A DNA stretch of 8,756 nt from an uncultured Collinsella sp. (GCA_902478705.1 CABSMB010000032.1:1-8756); one strand, 5' to 3'; shown: positions 1 to 6,138, counted from the first letter of the stretch. Notes: generated by a model not told the origin, from the letters alone. Numbers and translations: made by a program.

Positions 1-573
1 GATGGCGACTACATCCTGGCTATCTGCGGCTCCGACCTTGCTGCTCGTGGCAAGCTCGCCAACTCTGAGATCGTCTCGACCGTTATGTGCAACCTGGGTT
101 TCTCCATCGCCATGAAGGAGCAGGGCTTCGAGATGGTCCAGACCGCCGTGGGCGACCGCTATGTTCTTGAGCGTATGCTCGAGGACGGTGCCGTCATCGG
201 TGGCGAGCAGTCCGGCCACATCATCTTCCTGGAGCACAACACCACCGGTGACGGCTTGGTGACGGCTCTGCAGCTGCTGGCCGTGCTCAAGCGCACCGGC
301 CGCACCCTTACCGACCTTGCCGGCATCATGAAGAAGTACCCGCAGGTGCTCGTCAACGTGCATTCGGACAACAAGGCCGGCCTGGACGATTGCCAGCCCA
401 TTTGGGACGCCGTTGCTGCCGCCGAGAAGGAGCTCAACGGTCGCGGCCGCATCTTGGTGCGCCCGAGCGGTACCGAGCCGCTGGTTCGCGTTATGGCCGA
501 GGCGGAGACGCACGAGCTGACCCAGCGCGTTGTTGACGATATCGTCGAGGTTGTCAAGCGCGAACTTCCCTAA
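1..573 (+). CDS. glmM: Phosphoglucosamine mutase, C-terminal 190 residues (5' end outside window)
   Basis: GlmM converts glucosamine-6-phosphate to glucosamine-1-phosphate in the cytoplasm, the step before UDP-GlcNAc in peptidoglycan synthesis. The frame is open from base 1, so the gene starts before the window. Seen here are the sugar-specificity loop GGEQSGH (bases 199-219, the family's E-x-S-G-H motif), the TTGDG segment just after it, and the phosphate-binding loop RPSGTEP (bases 460-480) in the last domain. The visible part begins at the DGD(Y/Q)I region that follows the metal-binding loop, so the catalytic serine and the DGDGDR loop lie upstream and were not checked. It ends with TAA at 571-573. 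The next gene on the same strand is the EIIA gene, 71 bases on, with no clear terminator between, so cotranscription is possible. The identification rests on strong collinear similarity to known GlmM; a generic phosphomannomutase is unlikely given the ExSGH context. Confidence 0.95.
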   Translation, partial: DGDYILAICGSDLAARGKLANSEIVSTVMCNLGFSIAMKEQGFEMVQTAVGDRYVLERMLEDGAVIGGEQSGHIIFLEHNTTGDGLVTALQLLAVLKRTGRTLTDLAGIMKKYPQVLVNVHSDNKAGLDDCQPIWDAVAAAEKELNGRGRILVRPSGTEPLVRVMAEAETHELTQRVVDDIVEVVKRELP

Positions 574-644
574 TGGCCAAATACGGGTGCCAAGTGGTAG
601 ACTGTTAAGGTTATTTTGATTGATTGGTATGTCCGAGGGGGAGC

Positions 645-1142
645 ATGTTCACTAAAGTCCTAAGGTCTTTTGGTATGCGTGGTCGAGTCCTTACGCTGGA
701 TGCTCCCATCTCGGGCGACGTCATTCCGCTCTCCGAGGTAAACGATCAGACGTTTGCCACCGGCCTTTTGGGCCAGGGCGTGGCGATTCAGCCCACCGGC
801 ACGCGCGTGATTGCGCCGGCAGACGCCAAGGTCGAGGCCATTTTTCCCACGGGACACGCCGTTGCGCTCAACACGGTCGATGGCTTAGACGTGCTCATCC
901 ACGTTGGTTTGGACACTGTTCAGCTTGAGGGCAAGCACTTTACCGTACATGCGCAAGTGGGTGACATCGTCCATAAGGGCGATGTGCTTATTGAGTTCGA
1001 TCGCGAGGCAATTGCTGCTGAGGGCTACGATGTGACGGTTCCCATCTTGGTGTGCAACTCTGTTGAGTTCTCGAGCATCAAGGGCTCCGTTGGCGAGCAT
1101 GTCGAGGAGATGGACCAACTCATCGTCGCTCGCGAGCGCTAG
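645..1142 (+). CDS. crr: Glucose-family PTS EIIA protein, stand-alone (165 aa)
   Basis: This single-domain EIIA of the glucose family accepts phosphate from phospho-HPr and passes it to an EIIB domain; in many bacteria it also signals carbon status. Two histidine sites fit the family: His71 in GHAVAL (the assisting histidine) and His86 in LIHVGLDTVQLEG (the phosphorylated histidine, equivalent to E. coli His90). APISGDVIPL near the N terminus and GVAIQPTG are also typical. The length matches E. coli EIIAGlc (about 169). I chose ATG 645 because it follows an AGGGGG run at 636-641, although the spacing is tight. A TTG at 624 is in frame but has no ribosome-binding site, and ATG 675 would cut the usual N-terminal arm. 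No EIIB or EIIC is in the window, so its partners are encoded elsewhere. The gene symbol follows the E. coli homologue; which sugar it serves is not shown. Confidence 0.9.
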   Translation: MFTKVLRSFGMRGRVLTLDAPISGDVIPLSEVNDQTFATGLLGQGVAIQPTGTRVIAPADAKVEAIFPTGHAVALNTVDGLDVLIHVGLDTVQLEGKHFTVHAQVGDIVHKGDVLIEFDREAIAAEGYDVTVPILVCNSVEFSSIKGSVGEHVEEMDQLIVARER

Positions 1143-1159
1143 TGAGCGCGCTCGGCCTT
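1133..1159 (+). terminator. Weak candidate terminator after the EIIA gene
   Basis: CGAGCGC (1133-1139) can pair with GCGCTCG (1148-1154) around an 8-base loop that contains the EIIA stop codon, followed by GCC and only three Ts. The 10-bp palindrome GAGCGCGCTC (1144-1153) sits in the same place and could instead be a protein-binding site. The T tract is too short for a confident call. Confidence 0.28.
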
Positions 1160-1170
1160 TAGCCTACAAT
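1142..1170 (+). promoter_or_regulatory. Candidate promoter for nagB
   Basis: TACAAT at 1165-1170 matches five of six bases of the sigma-70 -10 box. At 17-base spacing the -35 position holds GTGAGC (1142-1147), a poor match of three bases, and it overlaps the palindrome GAGCGCGCTC (1144-1153), which could be an operator. If this is the promoter, transcription would start near 1177 and the nagB leader would be about 240 nt. The call is tentative. Confidence 0.3.
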
Positions 1171-1182
1171 TCAAACACGTTT

Positions 1183-1216
1183 ACGGAGGGCGCCCTTGAA
1201 AGAGGACGCCCTCCGT
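1183..1216 (+). repeat. 10-bp inverted repeat (possible 5'-end hairpin or attenuator)
   Basis: ACGGAGGGCG (1183-1192) and CGCCCTCCGT (1207-1216) are perfect complements around a 14-base loop. No T run follows on either strand, so it is not a classic terminator. It would lie at the very 5' end of a transcript starting near 1177, where stable stems often protect RNA. It could also be a dyad operator. Confidence 0.6.
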
Positions 1217-1325
1217 GGCAAGATGGGATTTGTCCGAAGCTAAACAGCTTTGGGTCACCGTGGACGGGCAGGGGCCTCGACGCGGGTAGACACGAGACAC
1301 ATACATTACGCGACCTCGCCCTGGT

Positions 1326-1360
1326 GGCCGCACACGTTGGTTGCGGCCGACGCGGGCCGC
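1326..1360 (+). repeat. Two overlapping, mutually exclusive GC stems in the nagB leader
   Basis: GGCCGCA (1326-1332) pairs perfectly with TGCGGCC (1342-1348). The same GCGGCC (1343-1348) can instead pair with GGCCGC (1355-1360). Only one of the two can form at a time. Confidence 0.5.
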
Positions 1361-1361
1361 G

Positions 1362-1389
1362 GGCAAGTGCTTGTAAGGGAAGCCTTGCC
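1362..1389 (+). repeat. Strong stem just before the nagB ribosome-binding site
   Basis: GGCAAG (1362-1367) pairs with CTTGCC (1384-1389), and after a single bulged T (1368), GCTT (1369-1372) pairs with AAGC (1380-1383). This gives 10 base pairs with a 7-base loop GTAAGGG. The 3' arm contains CCTT, which could otherwise pair with the AAGG of the ribosome-binding site, so forming this stem should keep the site open. Confidence 0.55.
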
Positions 1390-1414
1390 TCTCTTGTACG
1401 AGAAAGGACGCGTA

Positions 1415-2143
1415 ATGAAGATCATTAAAGCTAAAGACTACGAGGATATGAGCCGCAAGGCCGCCAATATCATCTCGGCCCAGGTTATCCTCAAGCCCGA
1501 TTGCGTGATGGGTCTTGCCACCTGCTCCACCCCGATTGGCGCCTACAAGCAGCTCGCCGCTTGGTACGAGAAGGGTGACGTCGACTTTGCCGAGGTCAGC
1601 ACCTACAACCTCGACGAGTATCGTGGTCTTTCGCACGACGATCCCCAGAGCTACCACTACTTTATGCGTGAGAACTTCTTCGATCACATCAACATCGACC
1701 TGAACAACACGCATGTGCCCGATGGCTCCAATCCCGACGCTGCCGCTGCCTGCTCTGAGTACGACAAGATCGTCGCTGCTGCCGGTTACCCCGATCTGCA
1801 GCTGCTCGGCATCGGTAACAACGGTCACATTGGCTTCAACGAGCCCGATGACCACTTCTCCAAGGGTACGCACTGCGTCGACCTCACCGAGAGCACCATT
1901 CAGGCCAACAGCCGCCTGTTCGACAGCATCGACGACGTGCCCCGTCAGGCCTACACCATGGGTACCCAGACCATCATGTATGCCCGCATGATCCTGGTTG
2001 TCGCCAACGGCGAGGCCAAGGCACAGGCCGTGCATGACATGTGCTATGGTCCGGTTACCCCCGAGTGCCCTGCCTCGATCCTGCAACTGCACACCAACTG
2101 CGTTGTCGTTGCCGACGAGGCCGCCCTTTCGCTCTGCAAGTAG
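1415..2143 (+). CDS. nagB: Glucosamine-6-phosphate deaminase (242 aa)
   Basis: NagB converts glucosamine-6-phosphate to fructose-6-phosphate and ammonia, feeding amino sugars into glycolysis and opposing GlmS/GlmM flux. The family signature TYNLDEYRGL carries Asp67, equivalent to the E. coli proton-transfer Asp72. GIGNNGHIGFNEP carries His138 and Glu143 of the active site; the E. coli Asp141 position is Asn136, as in many Gram-positive NagB. Length is typical of the short Gram-positive form, without the E. coli C-terminal allosteric extension. The start is ATG 1415, six bases after AAAGGA (1403-1408); the open frame extends upstream to 1250 but that part has no NagB similarity. One oddity is that the phosphate loop, commonly GLATGSTP, reads GLATCSTP, with Cys37 in place of glycine. 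A leader of hairpins precedes it and a strong terminator follows, so it is probably a single-gene unit. Confidence 0.95.
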   Translation: MKIIKAKDYEDMSRKAANIISAQVILKPDCVMGLATCSTPIGAYKQLAAWYEKGDVDFAEVSTYNLDEYRGLSHDDPQSYHYFMRENFFDHINIDLNNTHVPDGSNPDAAAACSEYDKIVAAAGYPDLQLLGIGNNGHIGFNEPDDHFSKGTHCVDLTESTIQANSRLFDSIDDVPRQAYTMGTQTIMYARMILVVANGEAKAQAVHDMCYGPVTPECPASILQLHTNCVVVADEAALSLCK

Positions 2144-2175
2144 CGAAAGCCTATCACCTCGACATAGCTTTGCCG

Positions 2176-2203
2176 AAGGCCTCCGCTTTGCGGGGGCCTT
2201 TTT
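2176..2203 (+). terminator. Intrinsic terminator of nagB
   Basis: AAGGCCTCCGC (2176-2186) pairs with GCGGGGGCCTT (2190-2200), with one T-G wobble, around a TTT loop; the T tract runs through 2203. It starts 33 bases after the nagB stop codon. This is a classic rho-independent terminator. Confidence 0.9.
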
Positions 2204-2340
2204 GCTGAGCGTGCGCCGTGTGCTTGACGAAAATCTGGCCGCGAACTGGACGGGTGCGTCTGGTGCAGCATGATTCATTCCATAACAGATACTATGCATA
2301 AATGCTATGAAAAGGCCGTAGACGGTAGCTGGCGTTAGGT

Positions 2341-2354
2341 GAGTTGCGCAACTC
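2341..2354. promoter_or_regulatory. Perfect 14-bp palindrome, candidate operator
   Basis: GAGTTGCGCAACTC is its own reverse complement. It lies two bases before the candidate -35 box at 2357-2362, a position typical of a dimeric repressor or activator site. The binding protein is unknown. Confidence 0.5.
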
Positions 2355-2356
2355 CA

Positions 2357-2383
2357 TTGAACAGCGCTCATTTGAGGTACACT
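2357..2383 (+). promoter_or_regulatory. Candidate sigma-70 promoter for the regulator
   Basis: TTGAAC (2357-2362) and TACACT (2378-2383) resemble -35 and -10 boxes. The 15-base spacer is shorter than ideal. It would give a leader of about 200 nt to the start codon at 2588. Confidence 0.3.
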
Positions 2384-2528
2384 GCCAAAGGATGGGACAA
2401 GCTGGCAAGCGCATTGACCTGCGCAAAGACTGATTGGTTGGGGGATAAGTTTCAATCGGACCACGCTGAACAAAAACTTGCCATTTGCGTACCAACAAAC
2501 ATCCTAAACCGTAGCATCGCTCTATTCA

Positions 2529-2556
2529 TCTAGCGATACATATGGTCTAGCGTTAC
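2529..2556 (+). repeat. Pair of 11-bp direct repeats upstream of the regulator
   Basis: TCTAGCGATAC (2529-2539) and TCTAGCGTTAC (2546-2556) differ at one base and have a 17-bp period; the second ends 31 bases before the start codon. SARP-type winged-helix proteins bind short direct repeats, and their published heptamers look similar (TCGAGC-like), although usually at an 11- or 22-bp period. Autoregulation is therefore possible but unproven. An inverted match ATCGCT (2516-2521)/AGCGAT (2532-2537) overlaps the first copy. Confidence 0.45.
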
Positions 2557-2587
2557 GGTGTCCATGTGGTCGAGTTGAGGAGCGGGC

Positions 2588-5587
2588 ATGGTTAACGATT
2601 TGGGCAATACGGACGACCTCGAGCTTATGCCGCTGGGCAGTAGTTATACGGTGCGGCGCGATCGCTTGATGAACGAACTTATCGCCAAGGGCCGAAAGGC
2701 CGGCATCGTAGTCCTCTACGCGCCTGATGGCTTTGGGAAAACCTCGGTGCTGCTGCAGTATGCCCAAGAGGTTAAAAACGATCCGACGCGAGGTCCCGTG
2801 CGGATCATCGAGGCAGACCGCGCCATTGGGCGCGAGGTATTTATGCAGCTCGAGGTCGTTACCGAAGAGCTTAAGGACAAGCCGCACTCCCTGATCGCAA
2901 TCGATAACGTGCCTAACCTCAGCCAGAGCGAGACCGAGGAGCTGATCGACCGAATCCGAAGCCTGCGTGCTATGGGGGTTGGGGTCTTTATGAGCTGCCG
3001 TCCCTCGAATCGCCAGCTGATTCATGGACTGGGCGATTCGATTAAAGTCAACGCGCAGATGCTCAAGGTGCATGCCTACGAGTATTCGGCGTGGGCATCG
3101 GCGTTTTCGATCAGCACATCGCTCGACTTCTATCAGCTTACGCAGGGCGTGCCCGAGCTCGTCTCGGCTATGCAGTCGGGACTCTACGGGCAGGGAGACG
3201 TTGCCCAGATGCTCGAAAACGAGATCGTCAATATCTACGGTGCGGCACTTGTTGACCTGGCGTCGCTCGAGAACAACGCCCTGTTTAGTGTGGCATGCTT
3301 GATGGTCTTAATGGGTGAGGGCAATATTTCGGAGCTCGAGGCTTGCGGTGTTAGGCTTTCGGCGATTGACCAGTCCTATCTTGTCCGCGATTATCCCATT
3401 TTTGGCGTTGATCCGGCAGACCGGAGCTTTACCTGCTTGGGTACCGAGGATAACGCACGTCTGCGATTGCGCAAGCTGGTCGCCGAAATTCGCCCCGAAC
3501 TCGTTGTGCGGGCGGCGCGTATATTGATTAAAGCGGGGCGCTGCGATACCGCGATGGACCTTGCCGACGCGTTTTTGGACCGCAGTGCGGTGTTGGAGCT
3601 TGCCGGGCAGTATGGGGTCGATCTGGCCCTGACGGGGCATGGAGGGGATGTCTGCCGCGCGGCACTGGGAAAGACCGAAGCAGATGGCCGGGTATCGGAG
3701 CCGACGCCTGACGAGGCACTCGGCATCTATCTGGCGGCGGTGAGCGTCTCCAATACAAAACTCGCGCGGTATATGGCCTCAATTATCGAGCATGCGGGCG
3801 AGCAAGCGATTTGCGAGCTCGATCCCGTGTCGTGGAAGGTAGCGCACGCGTTTACGGCCGCCTGTTATGGAGATAGTGGTCTGGGGCTTCCGGCAAGCCA
3901 TACAGCGCTGGGAAGTGAGGCGTCTTGTGCCGCACTCGACATGCTGTCCGCACATATCGAGATAAAACATGGGCTGACCGAGCGGGCGAAGGGTGGTGAG
4001 ATCCTCGCAGGGCTCAAAACGGATAAGGTCTACGATTGTGAGCTCGATATCGCGGGGACGTTTGTGCGGGCGGACCGCATGTTGACGGAGCTATTTGATG
4101 GGTCGTATGCAGGGACTGACGAGCGTGATGACGAGATGGCCCTGACGCTCGAGGCACTCGAAGCGCGTGACATCCGAGCGCTCGCCATCTGGGTGCGCAT
4201 GGTATTATCGGCGCGGCGCCTGCTTGCCGGCATGCCGGTGACCGACGAGCAGGCATTCAATGAGCTCGACCGTTTTGCCGTGCGCGTGCGTGACAATCAG
4301 GTCCAGTTGTTTGGCTTGATATTGGAAGGCTGGCAGTCGCTGGCCGAGGGGCGTCCGGTCAATGCCAAATTCCGTGCGGTGCAGGTGCTCAGGCTTGCCG
4401 AGGAATCGATTGGATACATACGCGACAACGCACTGTTACTAGAGCGCGCGGCATACTTACGCAATACATCGATGGTATCGGTGCGCGAAGAGGCAGAGCT
4501 GCTCGATTTGAGTCGGACGCAGGTCGGTGGTGCCGAGGCTTGGATGGTGGCGCTGCATTTGGCCTCCGCGGGCCGCGATAGCGACCTTGCAGCCTGGATG
4601 TCCATGAACCGCCCAGGGATTTTGGATCCGTCGTATCGGCTGTTTGCGCGTCTTGCGATGCATTGTCTGGGTGAGCCGGCTGCTAGAATTCGAAAGAAGC
4701 TTCCGGTGCGCGAGCTGTCGCGGTATTCGCTGCGTGACGACTTTGAGGGCGAAGGCGAGCGTCTGTTCCAGGTCGGCGATGTCGAGGGTGTCGATGTGAT
4801 TGGCCATATCGAGATTCGCATGTTTGGGGCGTTTCGTGCCGAGCGCGACGGGTTTCCCATCACGGATAAGATGTGGCGCCGCAAGAAAGCGGCGACGCTT
4901 GCCGAGCGGCTTGCGCTGGGCATGGATGCACTGGTCGACCGCGAGACGCTGGCTATGGAGCTGTGGCCCCATGCCGAGTTCAATAGCGCTCGCAACAACC
5001 TGTACTCGACGATATCGCGCTTGCGTTCGGCCTTGGGGCCGACACCGGACGGCAAGTCGTGTGTGCTGATCCAAAACGAGTGCATTGGGCTTAACGGCGA
5101 TTACGTCAAGACCGACATGCGGTTGTTTGATCAGATAAGCCGCGAAGTTTTGGGAAATCGCACGGGTGCGCGCGGACCCCATCTGATTGAGCTGTGCCTT
5201 AAGATTGAGCAGCTTTACGCCGGCCCGTTGTATGTTCCCAATGGCTGTAATCCCACCTACTTTTTGCGTATGAGGCGCATTATGGAATCTAAGTATATCG
5301 ACTGCATGATTCGGGGCGCGAATGCCGCCCTAGAAGAAAACGACCTGCAGTCGGCGGTATGGCTGGTGGAGTCGGGGCTGCGGCAAGAGACGGCGCGCGA
5401 GGACATGGTGCGTTGCGCTATGCGCGTCTACGGTGCGGCGGGGCGACGACGCGATATCGTCGAGCTGTACAGTGGGCATATGCATCACCTGAGGGAGCAG
5501 GTCAATGGCGTGCCCGAGCCCGAGACGCGGCGTCTGTACGAGCGCTTGGTGGAGGGTAGGCTTAACCGCGTGCTCGTCGAACGATAA
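2588..5587 (+). CDS. Large STAND-ATPase transcriptional regulator with C-terminal SARP/BTAD DNA-binding module (999 aa)
   Basis: This looks like a signal-sensing transcription factor built on the MalT/LAL plan. Domains in order: a P-loop ATPase (about 20-240) with Walker A APDGFGKTS (residues 45-53) and a Walker B-like SLIAIDN (Asp106), followed by FMSCRPS (about 134-140), which matches the sensor region of MalT-like ATPases; then a long helical, TPR-like middle (about 300-735) where signals are usually read; then an OmpR/SARP winged helix (about 739-835, from HIEIRMFGAF through ELWPHAEF at 791-798 to the recognition-helix stretch LYSTISRLRSALGP); then a BTAD helical domain (about 845-990, YAGPLY at 877 and GAAGRRRDIVELY near 950). 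Most MalT relatives end in a LuxR-type HTH, and most SARPs carry the winged helix first, so the order is notable. ATG 2588 follows GAGGAG (2577-2582). Ligand and target genes are unknown. Confidence 0.87.
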   Translation: MVNDLGNTDDLELMPLGSSYTVRRDRLMNELIAKGRKAGIVVLYAPDGFGKTSVLLQYAQEVKNDPTRGPVRIIEADRAIGREVFMQLEVVTEELKDKPHSLIAIDNVPNLSQSETEELIDRIRSLRAMGVGVFMSCRPSNRQLIHGLGDSIKVNAQMLKVHAYEYSAWASAFSISTSLDFYQLTQGVPELVSAMQSGLYGQGDVAQMLENEIVNIYGAALVDLASLENNALFSVACLMVLMGEGNISELEACGVRLSAIDQSYLVRDYPIFGVDPADRSFTCLGTEDNARLRLRKLVAEIRPELVVRAARILIKAGRCDTAMDLADAFLDRSAVLELAGQYGVDLALTGHGGDVCRAALGKTEADGRVSEPTPDEALGIYLAAVSVSNTKLARYMASIIEHAGEQAICELDPVSWKVAHAFTAACYGDSGLGLPASHTALGSEASCAALDMLSAHIEIKHGLTERAKGGEILAGLKTDKVYDCELDIAGTFVRADRMLTELFDGSYAGTDERDDEMALTLEALEARDIRALAIWVRMVLSARRLLAGMPVTDEQAFNELDRFAVRVRDNQVQLFGLILEGWQSLAEGRPVNAKFRAVQVLRLAEESIGYIRDNALLLERAAYLRNTSMVSVREEAELLDLSRTQVGGAEAWMVALHLASAGRDSDLAAWMSMNRPGILDPSYRLFARLAMHCLGEPAARIRKKLPVRELSRYSLRDDFEGEGERLFQVGDVEGVDVIGHIEIRMFGAFRAERDGFPITDKMWRRKKAATLAERLALGMDALVDRETLAMELWPHAEFNSARNNLYSTISRLRSALGPTPDGKSCVLIQNECIGLNGDYVKTDMRLFDQISREVLGNRTGARGPHLIELCLKIEQLYAGPLYVPNGCNPTYFLRMRRIMESKYIDCMIRGANAALEENDLQSAVWLVESGLRQETAREDMVRCAMRVYGAAGRRRDIVELYSGHMHHLREQVNGVPEPETRRLYERLVEGRLNRVLVER

Positions 5588-5617
5588 AAAATGAGCGTCC
5601 GAATTGCTCGGACGCTC
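5586..5617 (-). terminator. Intrinsic terminator of the YhbY gene, overlapping the regulator stop codon
   Basis: GAGCGTCCGA (5593-5602) and TCGGACGCTC (5608-5617) form a perfect 10-bp stem with a 5-base loop. On the minus strand it is followed by six Ts (5591-5586), so it ends minus-strand transcripts coming from 5657. Plus-strand transcripts of the regulator meet the same stem but no T tract, so termination in that direction would be weaker. The A run includes the last two bases of the regulator's TAA. Confidence 0.88.
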
Positions 5618-5656
5618 GCAATCTTGATGTATATTGGCTCGCCGGATCGTTGGCTC

Positions 5657-5956
5657 TTAGACGAGCTTAATCTTCTCGATGTCCTTGCGCGAGGACTCGC
5701 GATACAGCGAGAACTTGCGGCCGATAACCTGGACGACCTCGGCATGGCAGCGGTCGGCGAGCTCTTCGGCGGCCTCGCGGGCGGAAAGGCTGGAACCATC
5801 GAGTACGGAGCACTTAACGAGCTCGTGCTTCTCCAGGTAGGCGACCGTCTGCTCGACGGTGCCCTCGTTGATGTCGGACTTGCCGATGATGATGGCGGGG
5901 TTGAGGTGATGGGCCATGCTGCGAAGCTGCTTGACCTGGGCTCCTGTCAGTGCCAT
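5657..5956 (-). CDS. yhbY: YhbY/CRM-domain RNA-binding protein (99 aa)
   Basis: This small CRM-domain protein belongs to the YhbY family, whose members associate with the large ribosomal subunit or its precursors. It aligns end to end with E. coli YhbY and B. subtilis YqeI: MALTGAQVKQLRSMAHHLNP at the start, then the loop GKSD (residues 25-28), HELVKCSVL in the middle, and VVQVIGRKFSLYR near the end. The family's GxxG loop is usually GKGG or GSNG; here the last glycine is Asp28. The start at 5956 fits the family N terminus, but the ribosome-binding site is weak (GCGAGAA upstream). The gene ends 40 bases before a strong terminator and lies 182 bases downstream of the methyltransferase stop. 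It is convergent with the large regulator. Confidence 0.92.
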   Translation of the reverse strand: MALTGAQVKQLRSMAHHLNPAIIIGKSDINEGTVEQTVAYLEKHELVKCSVLDGSSLSAREAAEELADRCHAEVVQVIGRKFSLYRESSRKDIEKIKLV

Positions 5957-5978
5957 GGGTTCTCGCTTTCTATGTTAT

Positions 5979-6025
5979 GGGGCGCCCCACGATGGGGCCT
6001 TAATCTACGTGAGCTGTCCCACGAT
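5979..6025 (-). promoter_or_regulatory. Inverted and direct repeats in the yhbY upstream region
   Basis: GCCCCA (5984-5989) and TGGGGC (5993-5998) form a 6-bp stem with a 3-base loop, and the palindrome GGGGCGCCCC (5979-5988) competes for the same bases. CCCACGAT occurs twice in direct orientation, at 5986-5993 and 6018-6025, 32 bp apart. These lie 23-69 bases before the yhbY start and may be leader structure or a binding site. No clear promoter was found, and 6026-6138 shows nothing else recognisable. Confidence 0.35.
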
Positions 6026-6138
6026 AGCGCAGGAACGGCGCGGTGTGGGGCGTGTTTGCCCAGTTCAAAAAGAATGCGGATGCCGAGCGGGAGAACAGCG
6101 CGGGTTACGGGCGGACGTGTGCGGCGGCCGAAAGCGGT

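Larger units (their letters stand above)
1171..1414 (+). promoter_or_regulatory. Hairpin-rich untranslated leader of nagB
   Basis: This stretch has no convincing gene but holds several inverted repeats on the nagB sense strand. They are a 10-bp stem at 1183-1216, AAGCT/AGCTT near 1237-1250, two overlapping GC stems at 1326-1360, and a 10-bp stem with one bulged base at 1362-1389 just before the ribosome-binding site. A weaker alternative stem (1383-1386 with 1404-1407, plus 1390-1393 with 1400-1403) would cover the AAAGGA ribosome-binding site. Such overlap is typical of leaders that control translation, but no known riboswitch class was recognised. Function is inferred from structure only. 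Confidence 0.4.
2204..2587. other. 384-nt non-coding gap upstream of the regulator
   Basis: No convincing gene was found on either strand. The longest plus-strand frame (GTG 2339 to 2533) and minus-strand frame (2498 to 2292) have no ribosome-binding site and no recognisable protein content. The gap is more AT-rich than its neighbours around 2270-2320. It contains a 14-bp perfect palindrome, a candidate promoter and a pair of 11-bp direct repeats, described separately. It probably controls the regulator gene. Confidence 0.6.

Noticed and set aside
624..644. TTG 624 as start of the EIIA protein
   Set aside because: No ribosome-binding site at a workable distance, and the extra seven residues are not part of the family; ATG 645 with AGGGGG fits better.
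1196..1243. 15-codon leader peptide (TTG start) in the nagB leader
   Set aside because: GGAGGG lies at a fair distance, but it is inside a stem, the peptide has no telling residue run, and short frames like this are common by chance.
1181..2473. 430-residue minus-strand open frame opposite nagB
   Set aside because: It runs antisense to a clear nagB and across its terminator and the intergenic gap; its length comes from GC-rich codon bias and it shows no recognisable domain.
2339..2533. 64-residue plus-strand frame before the regulator
   Set aside because: It starts with GTG inside a palindrome, lacks a ribosome-binding site and shows no family resemblance.
4297..5182. Minus-strand open frames (262 and 241 residues) within the large regulator
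   Set aside because: The sense strand encodes recognisable winged-helix and adjoining sequence here; the antisense translations show no family features.
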